Shown here: one piece after another, positions 8,816-17,347 of the stretch
Numbering within the stretch: position 1 is the stretch's first letter
Layout of the letters: each line of letters starts with the position of its first letter
NCBI GenBank assembly: GCA_946553045.1
Contig: CAMNRO010000021.1
Location: 1 to 47,355, forward strand
Reading direction: 5' to 3'
DNA: 47,355 nucleotides
Origin: an uncultured Porphyromonadaceae bacterium
GTDB lineage: Bacteria > Bacteroidota > Bacteroidia > Bacteroidales > Muribaculaceae
Translations under genes and position numbers: made by a program
Notes under the pieces: generated by a model
Database searches by the model: none
What the model saw: only the letters and a program-made list of their open reading frames with translations
Told to the model about the DNA's origin: nothing

Positions 8816-9823
8816 TTATGGTTTATCGGATTGATTGTCTGTTTGTTCTCGTGAGGCAGCTTTTGCGGCGTCTGCGGCTGCTTTCTCCTCGCGGTCGAAG
8901 CGTTCGTAGGCTTCGACAATGCGCTGTACCAGCGAGTGGCGCACGATGTCCTTGCGGCCGAACTCGACCAGGCCTACGCCCGGCACTCCGTCGAGAATCT
9001 TGAGCGCCTGGGTGAGACCGCTCTGAGTGCTGCGCGGAAGGTCTATCTGGGTGACGTCGCCGGTCACGATCATCTTGGCGTTCATGCCCAGTCGGGTGAG
9101 GAACATCTTGATTTGGTGAACGGTGGTGTTCTGGGCCTCGTCGAGCACTATAATGGCGTCGTTGAGGGTGCGTCCGCGCATGAAGGCGAGGGGAGCTATC
9201 TGTATCACCTTCGTTTCCATGTATTCCTTCAGTTTTATTGCCGGAATCATGTCTTCGAGGGCGTCGTAGAGAGGTTGCAGATAGGGGTCGATTTTATCCT
9301 TCATGTCGCCCGGGAGGAATCCGAGTTTTTCGCCGGCCTCCACTGCCGGGCGCGACAGGATAATCTTCCGGGCCTCGCGGTTTTTGAGGGCGCGCACGGC
9401 AAGGGCGATGGCGATATACGTTTTGCCCGTTCCGGCGGGGCCAAGGGCAAAGGTGAGGTCGTTTGCCGCAAAGGTGTCGACCAGCGTCTGCTGGTTGGGC
9501 GTGCGTGCGCTGATAGGTTTGCCGCTGACTCCGTAGATAATCACGCCGTCGCGGCGCTGCTCCTTGGGGGCCTCGCCTTTGACGATGTCGAGTATCACCT
9601 CCTCGGTGAGGCTGTTATACTGCTCGGCATAGTTGGAGAGTTCCTTTATTTTCGCTTCGAATTCGGCTGTGTCGTGCTCTTCGCCTATGACACGTATCAC
9701 CGAGCCGCGTGCCGAAATACGCAGCTTGGGATATAGGTTCTTTATGAGTTGCATGTTGGCGTTGTTGACGCCATAGAAGCAGATGGGGTCGACGTTGTCG
9801 ACAATGACAATGCGTTCTATCAT
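8816..9823 (-). CDS. phoH: PhoH family ATPase (YbeZ-like)
   Basis: From the ATG at 9823 the protein has 335 residues. An N-terminal KH-like nucleic-acid-binding region ([10 protein letters not shown]) precedes a P-loop ATPase with Walker A GPAGTGKT (about residue 130), the PhoH signature [17 protein letters not shown], and a Walker B-like [12 protein letters not shown] followed by [11 protein letters not shown]. The C-terminus is charged and probably disordered. Proteins of this group act in RNA metabolism and ribosome maturation together with YbeY in other bacteria; ybeY is not next to it here. The 9865 upstream start is rejected because a -7 element lies at 9855-9862. It is the first gene of the leftward series ending at hppA. 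Confidence 0.93.
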   Translation of the reverse strand: MIERIVIVDNVDPICFYGVNNANMQLIKNLYPKLRISARGSVIRVIGEEHDTAEFEAKIKELSNYAEQYNSLTEEVILDIVKGEAPKEQRRDGVIIYGVSGKPISARTPNQQTLVDTFAANDLTFALGPAGTGKTYIAIALAVRALKNREARKIILSRPAVEAGEKLGFLPGDMKDKIDPYLQPLYDALEDMIPAIKLKEYMETKVIQIAPLAFMRGRTLNDAIIVLDEAQNTTVHQIKMFLTRLGMNAKMIVTGDVTQIDLPRSTQSGLTQALKILDGVPGVGLVEFGRKDIVRHSLVQRIVEAYERFDREEKAAADAAKAASREQTDNQSDKP

Positions 9824-9854
9824 AATTGAAACGGGCCGAATGCAAACCGGTATG

Positions 9855-9862
9855 CAAAAATA
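9855..9862 (-). promoter_or_regulatory. -7 element of the phoH promoter
   Basis: TATTTTTG on the minus strand fits TAnnTTTG and would start transcription roughly 25 nt before the phoH ATG at 9823. I see no good TTTG at the expected upstream spacing. Confidence 0.5.
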
Positions 9863-9928
9863 CAAAAAAAGCGGCGTTTACCACCGGTTATCGTTAAACA
9901 AAATTTCAAATAACTTAACGTGCTTCAT

Positions 9929-10399
9929 TCAGCCTTCTGTCGGTCTGCTGTCGGCGGCACGGAGGGTGGCAATCCAATGAATGGCCTGGTTGCGGTCTAT
10001 GTTGCCGATTATTAGAACTATCGGCATGGTCTCGGCTGCCTGACATACGCCGAATACGCGGCTGCGGGTGCCGTCGAAAGCGGCGTAGACATCGCGGTCG
10101 GCGATTTTGACTACCGAGCCGGCACTGGTGCCCGCAAGCACTGCGGCGAGCGATATTGCGCTCACACCCTCGCCGGTCTTCTGGCTGCCGAGGGCGAAGA
10201 TGAGGCTGTTGTCGCGGCTGCGGTACACGTCCATGTCCATTTTGGCCGATAGGGCGCTGTCGTAGGTCATGCCGTCGGGTGCTTCTATGATGGCATTGCT
10301 GCCCCGGAGCACGTTGGCGGCTTCAGTGGCGGCTGAGCCAAGCATGATGACTAATGTCAGCAGGAATAGTCTTAAAAGGTGTGAATGTGCGCGTGTCAA
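9929..10399 (-). CDS. Small exported protein of unknown function
   Basis: A 156-residue protein with a clear signal peptide (HLLRLFLLTLVIMLGSAATEA) then a compact domain: APDGMTYDSALSAKMD, a VYRSRDNSLIFALGSQ stretch, and a C-terminal MPIVLIIGNIDRNQAIHWIATLR. The frame begins with TTG at 10399; the next ATG lies inside the hydrophobic core and would destroy the signal peptide, so TTG is preferred. It sits 37 nt after the SDR gene and is probably cotranscribed with it. I recognise no family. Confidence 0.75.
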   Translation of the reverse strand: MTRAHSHLLRLFLLTLVIMLGSAATEAANVLRGSNAIIEAPDGMTYDSALSAKMDMDVYRSRDNSLIFALGSQKTGEGVSAISLAAVLAGTSAGSVVKIADRDVYAAFDGTRSRVFGVCQAAETMPIVLIIGNIDRNQAIHWIATLRAADSRPTEG

Positions 10400-10436
10400 T
10401 GTTGTGTAATGTTAACGAATTGGTGTAGTGCTTGGT

Positions 10437-11204
10437 TCATTGGGCCGTAATGCCGCCGTCGACGGGCATGAGTGCGCCGGTGATGAAAGGCGATTTCCCG
10501 GAGGCGAGGAAATAGACAAGCTCGGCCACTTCTTCGGGATAGCCTACACGGCCTGCGGGGAAGAGTGCGCCCTCTTCGGCGAAGTATTCCTCGACGGGTT
10601 TGCCGGTGCGGCCCGAAAGACGCTCGAAAAGATTTTCGACCAGCGGAGTGCGTATGGTGCCCGGGCATACGGCATTGACCTGCACGCCCTTGTCGGCAAG
10701 GTCGAGAGCGAGGCTTTTGGTCATCTGGCCGATGGCTCCCTTGGTGAGCCCGTAGGCAAAGCTGGCGGTCTTGCCGATGAAAGACTGGTCGGAAGCCATC
10801 AGCACAACCGAGCCGCCTCCGCCGGCTATTATCTCGGGCACGGCGGCGCGCAGAGTGTTGACGGTGCCGTAGAGATTGGTCTGTATTACGAGGTCGAGCT
10901 CCTCGTCGGTGATGTCGAGCAGAGTGTTCTTGCGGTGTATGCCTGCGTTTGCGAATACGCTGTCGAGACCGCCGAAACGGTTTTTAGCTTCGGCTACGGC
11001 TGCTTCGATGTCACTCCGCTTCTTTGTGTCGCCTTTCACGAAAACACTTCCGCGCACCTCTGCCTCGAGTGCCGGCCCTCCGGTCTCGTCGAGATCCATA
11101 AACACTACATTCCAGCCTTCGGCGGCAAATTTACGCACCGCGGCGGCTCCGATTCCGGCAGCTCCGCCGGTGATGAATACTGTTCTGATTTTTCCCTCTC
11201 TCAT
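10437..11204 (-). CDS. SDR family NAD(P)-dependent oxidoreductase
   Basis: The 255-residue protein is a classical short-chain dehydrogenase. It has the nucleotide-binding TGGAAGIG (residues 12-19), the acidic DLDE after strand 2 that usually favours NAD(H), NAG (VFANAGIH), the catalytic serine in LMASDQS, YGLTK (YxxxK) and the PG motif in VCPGTIRTPL. The C-terminal GALMPVDGG is typical. The substrate cannot be read from the sequence. The ATG is only 7 nt from a TAATTTTG -7 element, implying a leaderless or nearly leaderless message. A small exported protein follows at 37 nt. Confidence 0.93.
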   Translation of the reverse strand: MREGKIRTVFITGGAAGIGAAAVRKFAAEGWNVVFMDLDETGGPALEAEVRGSVFVKGDTKKRSDIEAAVAEAKNRFGGLDSVFANAGIHRKNTLLDITDEELDLVIQTNLYGTVNTLRAAVPEIIAGGGGSVVLMASDQSFIGKTASFAYGLTKGAIGQMTKSLALDLADKGVQVNAVCPGTIRTPLVENLFERLSGRTGKPVEEYFAEEGALFPAGRVGYPEEVAELVYFLASGKSPFITGALMPVDGGITAQ

Positions 11205-11211
11205 ATCTCTG

Positions 11212-11219
11212 CAAAATTA
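11212..11219 (-). promoter_or_regulatory. -7 element directly upstream of the SDR gene
   Basis: TAATTTTG on the minus strand, with its last base 8 nt from the first base of the ATG at 11204. No clear TTTG is found 19-21 nt upstream. Confidence 0.55.
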
Positions 11220-11262
11220 CACCTTTTCACTCTGGAACTATATTGAAAACTTGAAATATTTG

Positions 11263-12399
11263 TTAAACATCGTTTTTGCCGGTCTGTAGTGCGAATATTT
11301 CTTTCTGGTATTCTATTTCTGCGGTGAGCTGCTCCTTTGTTGGAAGGTATGTGAGATATTTGGCGGCATACAGCTGCTTGCTGTCTTTAAGTATTGTATA
11401 TCTTGCTAAATCTTTGCTGGTTTCAGAACACAGGAGAAGGCCTATTGTAGGATTGTCGCCTTCTGTGCATTTTAATTCGTCGTACATTCGGATATACATA
11501 TCCATCTGTCCGATGTCTTCGTGTGTAATCTGGGAAGTCTTTAAATCGATAAGCAGGAAGCATTTAAGGATATAGTTGTAGAAGACCAAATCAATGAAGT
11601 ATTCGCTGGCATCGGTCTTAATCCGTTGTTGTCGAGCTACAAAAGCATATCCTTTGCCAAGTTCAAGAATAAATTTCTGTAGATGATTTATTATTGCTGA
11701 CTCGAGGTTGGTTTCAGTATAGGCGAAATCCTGTGGGAAACCTAAGAATTCGGCAACGACGGGATTGCGAAGAAATGTGTGGCGTTCTTTCTGATAATCT
11801 GCTGTAAGCAGTTTCATTTCATTTATTACTTCGCCACGTTTGGACTCGGGAGTCTGTAGCAGACGGTGATAGTATTGAGAATTGATATTGCGGTTCAGGG
11901 TGCGTACGCTCCAGTTTTCAGCAGAAGCCTCCCGCATATACCAGTCACGTTCCTCTTCATTTCTTATACGCATTAGCCGTTCATAGTGAGACCAGGATAG
12001 ATTGAGTGGTATAATATCTGAAATATTCAATTCGGCAGACACTGTCTGCCCTTTTTGGCGGGAATGAATATCAGATTCATAATTTGTTAAAAGTGGTATT
12101 TCCAGATGTTTGAAAGCCAGAAAAAATTTTCTGAAATTTTTCAGATTGACTATGCTGTATCCTTTGCCGAATTCAGCTGTTAAGGCTTCAGAAGCCAGTT
12201 CTAAGACTCGCTGTCCATATTTTGCTCGTGCCTGGCCGCTTTGTTCTTCTCTGACGATTCTGCTGCCAATCAACCAGTTGCTTGCTATTTGCAGCATGTC
12301 GGCTGTCTGATAGACCTTTTGCCGTGCATTCGCTACAATTTTTTTAAGGTCATGTACAAATTGCAAGTCCTTGGTAGATAGATTGATTTCTTGTTTCAT
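11263..12399 (-). CDS. DUF1016 / YhcG-type PD-(D/E)XK nuclease
   Basis: The protein has an N-terminal helical DUF1016 domain (LIGSRIVREEQSG, then YSIVNLKNFRKFFLAF) and a C-terminal PD-(D/E)XK nuclease domain whose core reads FIDLVFYN...FLLIDLKTSQ, giving the expected acidic residue and the D-x-K pair. Family members are often found beside restriction-modification and other defence genes. Here it stands alone between an SDR and a COG0523 gene. It is AT-richer than its neighbours: two 60-base samples I counted gave 45% and 48% G+C against 62% in the SDR gene, suggesting transfer. I chose ATG 12399 (378 residues) over 12456 because a -7 element ends at 12458. It is complete, with no frameshift seen. 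Confidence 0.88.
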   Translation of the reverse strand: MKQEINLSTKDLQFVHDLKKIVANARQKVYQTADMLQIASNWLIGSRIVREEQSGQARAKYGQRVLELASEALTAEFGKGYSIVNLKNFRKFFLAFKHLEIPLLTNYESDIHSRQKGQTVSAELNISDIIPLNLSWSHYERLMRIRNEEERDWYMREASAENWSVRTLNRNINSQYYHRLLQTPESKRGEVINEMKLLTADYQKERHTFLRNPVVAEFLGFPQDFAYTETNLESAIINHLQKFILELGKGYAFVARQQRIKTDASEYFIDLVFYNYILKCFLLIDLKTSQITHEDIGQMDMYIRMYDELKCTEGDNPTIGLLLCSETSKDLARYTILKDSKQLYAAKYLTYLPTKEQLTAEIEYQKEIFALQTGKNDV

Positions 12400-12457
12400 T
12401 TTTGGCGTTTGTGGTTGCTCGTAGATAATATTTTGAAGGGAATCGCAGTCATTCATG

Positions 12458-12465
12458 CAAAATTA
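12458..12465 (-). promoter_or_regulatory. -7 element of the DUF1016 gene
   Basis: TAATTTTG on the minus strand. It ends 1 nt before the upstream candidate ATG (12456), so transcription would begin inside or after that codon and the ATG at 12399 is the better start. Confidence 0.5.
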
Positions 12466-12517
12466 CACAAATGTACACAATTGTTTATATATCTGAGCAT
12501 ACCCTTATAGGGAAATT

Positions 12518-12553
12518 TTTGTGAACGGTGTTGGGCTTTTTTTGTTAATTTTG
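12518..12553 (+). promoter_or_regulatory. Promoter of the COG0523 GTPase gene
   Basis: TTTG (12518-12521) is followed after 24 nt by TAATTTTG (12546-12553), slightly longer than the usual spacing. Transcription would start about 30 nt before the ATG at 12590. I see no obvious zinc-repressor operator. Confidence 0.6.
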
Positions 12554-12589
12554 TATCTCTCAAATTAACCCCTCCAAAGACTGTCTTAC

Positions 12590-13816
12590 ATGAGAAAGAA
12601 AGATATTCCAGTGCTGCTTCTTACGGGCTACCTCGGAAGCGGCAAGACTACACTCCTCAATCATATACTTGGCAATGAGAAAGGCATTAAATTCGCTGTT
12701 ATCGTCAACGATATAGGTGAGGTAAATATCGACGCATCGCTTATCCAGAAGGGCGGTGTGGTCGGCGGCAAGGACGACGGCGACCTTGTGGCGCTTCAGA
12801 ACGGCTGCATATGCTGCACGCTGAAGATGGATCTCGTGCAGCAGCTCGCCGACATTGCCGAGACCGGTAAGTTCGACTATATAGTGGTGGAGGCCAGCGG
12901 TATCTGCGAGCCTGAGCCTATTGCCCGTACCATCTGCTCAATTCCTAATATGGGCGAGGAATATACCCGTGGAGGTGTGCCGCGCATTGACTGTATCGCT
13001 ACTGTGGTCGACGCACTGCGCATGAAGACCGAGTTCGAATGCGGCGATTCGCTCAAACGCAAAAATCTCGACGAAGATGATATCGAGAATCTTGTAATCC
13101 AGCAGATAGAGTTCTGTAATCTTATCTTGCTCAACAAGATTTCGGAAGTCACACGCGAGGAAGCCGACCGTGTGCGCGCAATTATACGCGCTATCCAGCC
13201 GAAGGCTCGCATCATAGAGTGCGACTACGCCGATGTTCCTATCTATGAGCTGATTCACACGAATCTCTTCGACTTCGAACGCACTGTCACTTCCGCTACA
13301 TGGGTCCGCGAACTCGAAGGAATACACGATGAGGACGATGACGAACACGACCACCACCACGAACATCACCATCACCACCACGACCATGATGAGCATGAAG
13401 AACACCACCATCACCACCATGACCACGACCACGAAGAAGGCGAGGCCGAGGAATATGGAATCGGAACGTTCGTGTATTATCGCCGCAAGCCATTCGACAT
13501 CAATAAATTCGACTATTTCATTCACTCGCAGTGGCCAAAGTCGGTTATCCGCACCAAGGGTGTGATATATTTCAAGCACAACATGGACATGTCGTATCTT
13601 TTCGAGCAGGCCGGTGTGCAGAAAACCCTCACAGAGGCCGGAATGTGGTTTGCAACGGCGCCAAAGGAAGAACTCGAGGCTATGGCCGAGCAAGACCCGT
13701 CGATTCTTGCCGACTGGGACCCTGTCTACGGCGACCGCATGATAAAACTCGTGTTCATAGGCCGAAAAATGGACCGGGCCGCAATCGAGAAAGCTCTCGA
13801 CGACTCCCTGGCCTAA
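12590..13816 (+). CDS. COG0523 (CobW/P47K) GTP-binding metallochaperone with His-rich linker
   Basis: The 408-residue protein belongs to the G3E GTPases that deliver metal, often zinc, to client proteins. Walker A is GYLGSGKT (13-20). The metal-binding CxCC is C73-I-C-C76, inside ALQNGCICCTLK. Switch-like NDIGEVNID and the guanine-binding NKIS motif follow. Residues 246-283 are a linker with 21 histidines among Asp and Glu. A CobW C-terminal domain (from GIGTFVYYRRKPF to the end) follows. The His-rich linker fits metal storage or transfer. No client gene is adjacent, so the metal and client are unknown. It has its own promoter and a strong terminator, so it is a single-gene unit. Confidence 0.95.
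   Translation: MRKKDIPVLLLTGYLGSGKTTLLNHILGNEKGIKFAVIVNDIGEVNIDASLIQKGGVVGGKDDGDLVALQNGCICCTLKMDLVQQLADIAETGKFDYIVVEASGICEPEPIARTICSIPNMGEEYTRGGVPRIDCIATVVDALRMKTEFECGDSLKRKNLDEDDIENLVIQQIEFCNLILLNKISEVTREEADRVRAIIRAIQPKARIIECDYADVPIYELIHTNLFDFERTVTSATWVRELEGIHDEDDDEHDHHHEHHHHHHDHDEHEEHHHHHHDHDHEEGEAEEYGIGTFVYYRRKPFDINKFDYFIHSQWPKSVIRTKGVIYFKHNMDMSYLFEQAGVQKTLTEAGMWFATAPKEELEAMAEQDPSILADWDPVYGDRMIKLVFIGRKMDRAAIEKALDDSLA
13325..13438 (+). repeat. Low-complexity CAC/CAT tract encoding a His-rich linker
   Basis: This stretch is built from CAC/CAT codons mixed with GAC and GAA, encoding 21 histidines in 38 residues of the COG0523 protein. Such a tract is prone to length change by replication slippage. 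It is coding sequence, not a CRISPR array. Confidence 0.85.
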
Positions 13817-13851
13817 GAGTAAACATATTCTAAATTACCCTCTTGAAAAAC

Positions 13852-13889
13852 AAGCGTTACGGCATTCTTGCTATAACGCTTTTTTTTTT
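13852..13889. terminator. Bidirectional rho-independent terminator
   Basis: An 8-bp stem (13852-13859 with 13874-13881) is followed on the plus strand by a run of nine T (13881-13889) and on the minus strand by TTGTTTTTC. It ends the COG0523 gene on the plus strand and porU on the minus strand; the porU stop codon (13890-13888) lies within the T run. Confidence 0.9.
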
Positions 13890-16800
13890 ATGGGGCGGCG
13901 ACAGCTATGCGCTGCGAGGCTGTCTGGTGGGTCTGGCCGTCGGTGGTGACGGTGGCCCGGTAGATATAGATTCCCCGGCTTACGCGGCGGCCGGATTCAT
14001 CGCAGAGGTTCCAGGTCACAGGCACTGTCAGGAACATGTCGCTGCGGCCGGTGACCGAACTGCTCCAGAGCTTGCGGCCGAGAAGATTGTAAACACTCAC
14101 TTCGACGGTAGCCATGACTTCCGGCTGATTGTGGCGCAGATAGAAATTGGCTTTGTCAAAGGCCGGATTTGCATCGGAAAATACTTCGTAAATCTTTGGC
14201 GCAACCGATTCGCCCACGAAAAACTCTATTTCAGAAGTCGTAGAGTTGCCGGCAGTATCCCACACACGCAGCTTAAGGGTGTGGGCTCCGGTGTCGAGCC
14301 CTTCGAAGGGATAGTTTATTACCCCCGAGGGCGAGCCGTCGGAAGATGGCGTGTAGTAGTACGATAAATCCGAAAAAGTCTTGTTGTCGTCTATGATGGC
14401 CGTCATCTGGCGTCCGACGCCGGCCGTCGACACGTTTATGCCGGTATCGTCGCTCACGGTGGCTATGAGCATCGGCGAGTCGTTGACAGTGTCGCCGCTG
14501 CGGAATGTGCTGTGGTTTAGAACCATCGATTCTATTTTCGGAGCTGTCTCGTCGGGTGCGGCAGTCTCGTCGAAGCCGTAGACATAGAAGTCGCGGTTCA
14601 GGCCGATAGCCTCGTCGTTGCTGTCGGTAGCATATGCGAACAGCGACATCGTTGCCGGACGGAAATTCTGTGAAAGCTCGCCCGGCATGGCTACTTCGAT
14701 AGAGAAACGGCCGCCGGTGACTTTCGTCGAGCCGCAGTAGACACGTTCGCCATAGTCCTGAAAGGGCTCTTCCTTGCCATTCTCGCCACGGCCTATGGTT
14801 GTGAACGAGCGCTCGGCATCGAATATCTCTATGAGCATTATGCCGTTGAACCCTGCGAGGACATTTCCGTCGGGGTCTGTGACGCTACCTTCGATAGTCG
14901 CTTTTTCGAAGGCGGAAAGTATAATCTGCTCCGGTCCGAGAGGCGACAGCCCCTTTATATTGTCGATGCGCACTATATTGGACGGTGTTGCAAGTTTAAG
15001 TGCCGGGTCGCCGATGAAGACATAGCGCAGGCGGTTGTCGTCGGCGCGTGGTGTGGGCACTTTTTCGTCGTCGTTGCGAATATCGTTCTTGGCGCGCATG
15101 TATATGTCGCCGGGCGCCAGAAGCAGTCCTTTTTCGTCTCGTAAGGTCAATGCGCGACCGACGGCGTTCGAAAAATATTTGTTCAGAGTTATATACACCG
15201 GGCGGATAGCGCTTATGATGCCGATTGCGCCTCCGTAGCGTTCTTTGAAGAGCAGTTCGGCCCCGCTCACCAGACTTGCATCGAAGCGCAGGAAGTCGCA
15301 TGTGGCTGCATAGATGAAAGGCCAGTGGCGCAGATACATGTTGTTGATGTCGGAATATGTGAGTATTCCCTCGGAGGTCCAGCTCGTTTCGTTGGCGTGT
15401 CCGATATAGTTCCACCATACGACGCCTTCGTCCAGGTATCGGTACATATTTTCGCGGGCCATCACAGCCACGTTGCCCTGAAGCTCGTAGTTGTCCACAT
15501 ATACTTTGCGCACCAGGTGCTGCTGGCGGTCGGCATGCTCGAATTCTGAAATCATCTTTTCCGACTGGCGCAGGTGCTCGCCGGCATCGCCGTCGTCGGC
15601 AATGAAGAGGAAGCGTTGTTTCCATGCTGTCTTGCGCGAACCGGCGGCGTACTGTATTATTTTGTCAACAATCGACGATGCTTCCGAAGATGACGTTGCC
15701 GGTATGCGGCCCAGGGCTACCGAGAGCTTGTCGCGGCGCATGTCGGCGCCGCTTCCGTCGCCGAGCATCGCAACAAAGTCATCGGAGCAGAAGCCTTCGT
15801 TGTCCGACAGTGATGCCGAGCTCGACGATGGCATCCAAGCCGGCAGTGTGGGGTATGACGGCGCGTCGGACGATAAACCCCTGTTGTCGAGTGTGGTTCG
15901 CGCCATTAGTATCACATAGCGCAGGGTCGGACCGCTGCCGGCGAGTCCTCGGTCGTAGAGCATTTTGAGGTATTTTCGCAGCCCCGAGACATCGGCGGCG
16001 CCGGAAGAGAATTCGTTGTATATTTTCGACGGGTCTACAATCTTCACTGACAGCGGCTCTGTGCCTTTTCTGTGAAAATCGGCCAGACGAGATGCTTCCG
16101 AGCTATATTCCTGCGGGCATATTATGACCATTTCGGCGCCCTCTTCGGAATGGAGATTCTGTTTGGAGACTGCTCCTACTGTTGTCGGAGCCGGAAGCGT
16201 GGCTTCCGGAAGCCACGCGACATAGCTGCGTTCTCGGCTCCCGTCTACCGACCAGTGGGCCTCTCCGTCGGATATCACGTAATCGATTTTAGCAGTTGCA
16301 GTCGGGGCCGATATATCCCATATGCGCAGATTGTCGCGGGCGCCGTCAAGAGCCAGAGAACTTTCCGAACTGCTGAATGCGAGGCTGCCGGAGGACGGAA
16401 GGCGCAGATGTCTGTCATAGCACACCGATATATAGTTGAGGTTCGCCTTGTTGACGGTGCCAGCCGTGGTCAGGCCGATTCCGATGGTGTGGCGCCCGGG
16501 GCTGCATGCGAATGTGTGGCGGGCGGTGGTGGCTACTCCGTGCACATATCCGTCAGACGGTTTGGCGTTTATGGAGGTCGAGCCGATTTTGGTGTCATCT
16601 ATGCTTATGGCAAGATTTCCCGCAGAGCTGAGGCTGGAGATGAACGAGCATTCGAGTCTGGCTGTCGCCTCCTCGCAGGCGTCGGTAAAGTCCATGGTGA
16701 AGGTGCGGGTGCGGGTGTTTCTGAAGTCCTCACCCACCATAAGAGGTCCGGCGTCTGCGGCGAGAGTGAGTTCTCGCTCGTAGTGGATGCGGCTTTCGGC

Positions 16801-17304
16801 CGTTCTCGACGGGTTGCTGTCAATGCGTGCGGTGCCGGTCGAGGGTAGCGTGCCGTCGCTTTCGCCTTCGGCAAGTTCGCCGACGAAATAATAGCCGTAT
16901 GACGAGTAGGGGTTCTGCTCGTAGTGGCGATAGTTCTGCACGGCCTTCCATACGCCTCCGCCGATAGCATAGAATACGAGTCCGCGGTCGGTCATTTCGC
17001 AAGGCGCTATCGGAAGGTCATCTATGTATTCATCCTCCGACAGGACATCGGAAATCCGTGCGCCTCCATAGCCGAATACGCGCACGCGAGAAAGGTCGCG
17101 GAACCCCCATGAGCGAAGCGTTGCCGCCGGTATGCGGTAAAGCCCCTCGTTGTCAACGCGTATCTTTATCCACCGACCCTGCGCCAGCGCCGAGTTGTCG
17201 GCATAGTGGCTCAATGGAAAAGCCGCAGCCTCCTGTGGTATCAGAAAGCATATCGCCGCCGCTATGAAAAAAAAGAAGAGAGAGTATATATGTCGATTGG
17301 TCAT
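13888..17304 (-). CDS. porU: Type IX secretion system sortase PorU
   Basis: The 1138-residue protein is the family C25 cysteine protease that removes the C-terminal signal from T9SS cargo at the cell surface and attaches the cargo to lipopolysaccharide. After a signal peptide (about residues 1-28), an N-terminal beta region carries the PorU opening (GRWIKIRVDNEGLYRIP). The gingipain-like domain has His636 in YIGHANE and Cys669 in AATCDFLRFD, 33 residues apart as expected for the catalytic pair. The C-terminus is an FlgD-like sandwich (VEVSVYNLLGRKLW). Partner porV is not adjacent. It lies 43 nt after the GH25 gene and may share its transcript. It implies an active T9SS. Confidence 0.95.
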   Translation of the reverse strand: MTNRHIYSLFFFFIAAAICFLIPQEAAAFPLSHYADNSALAQGRWIKIRVDNEGLYRIPAATLRSWGFRDLSRVRVFGYGGARISDVLSEDEYIDDLPIAPCEMTDRGLVFYAIGGGVWKAVQNYRHYEQNPYSSYGYYFVGELAEGESDGTLPSTGTARIDSNPSRTAESRIHYERELTLAADAGPLMVGEDFRNTRTRTFTMDFTDACEEATARLECSFISSLSSAGNLAISIDDTKIGSTSINAKPSDGYVHGVATTARHTFACSPGRHTIGIGLTTAGTVNKANLNYISVCYDRHLRLPSSGSLAFSSSESSLALDGARDNLRIWDISAPTATAKIDYVISDGEAHWSVDGSRERSYVAWLPEATLPAPTTVGAVSKQNLHSEEGAEMVIICPQEYSSEASRLADFHRKGTEPLSVKIVDPSKIYNEFSSGAADVSGLRKYLKMLYDRGLAGSGPTLRYVILMARTTLDNRGLSSDAPSYPTLPAWMPSSSSASLSDNEGFCSDDFVAMLGDGSGADMRRDKLSVALGRIPATSSSEASSIVDKIIQYAAGSRKTAWKQRFLFIADDGDAGEHLRQSEKMISEFEHADRQQHLVRKVYVDNYELQGNVAVMARENMYRYLDEGVVWWNYIGHANETSWTSEGILTYSDINNMYLRHWPFIYAATCDFLRFDASLVSGAELLFKERYGGAIGIISAIRPVYITLNKYFSNAVGRALTLRDEKGLLLAPGDIYMRAKNDIRNDDEKVPTPRADDNRLRYVFIGDPALKLATPSNIVRIDNIKGLSPLGPEQIILSAFEKATIEGSVTDPDGNVLAGFNGIMLIEIFDAERSFTTIGRGENGKEEPFQDYGERVYCGSTKVTGGRFSIEVAMPGELSQNFRPATMSLFAYATDSNDEAIGLNRDFYVYGFDETAAPDETAPKIESMVLNHSTFRSGDTVNDSPMLIATVSDDTGINVSTAGVGRQMTAIIDDNKTFSDLSYYYTPSSDGSPSGVINYPFEGLDTGAHTLKLRVWDTAGNSTTSEIEFFVGESVAPKIYEVFSDANPAFDKANFYLRHNQPEVMATVEVSVYNLLGRKLWSSSVTGRSDMFLTVPVTWNLCDESGRRVSRGIYIYRATVTTDGQTHQTASQRIAVAAP

Positions 17305-17347
17305 ATTTGCACTTTTTTACCACATAAACAACGGAATCTGAGCTCTT

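Noticed and set aside
13325-13438. Short periodic repeats that could suggest a CRISPR array
   Set aside because: The period is codon-level CAC/CAT in frame with the COG0523 gene. There are no spacers of constant length and no cas genes.
12938-13693. Minus-strand open frame with a long valine-rich stretch
   Set aside because: The apparent hydrophobic run is the antisense of the His codons (CAC read as GTG). It is not a membrane protein.
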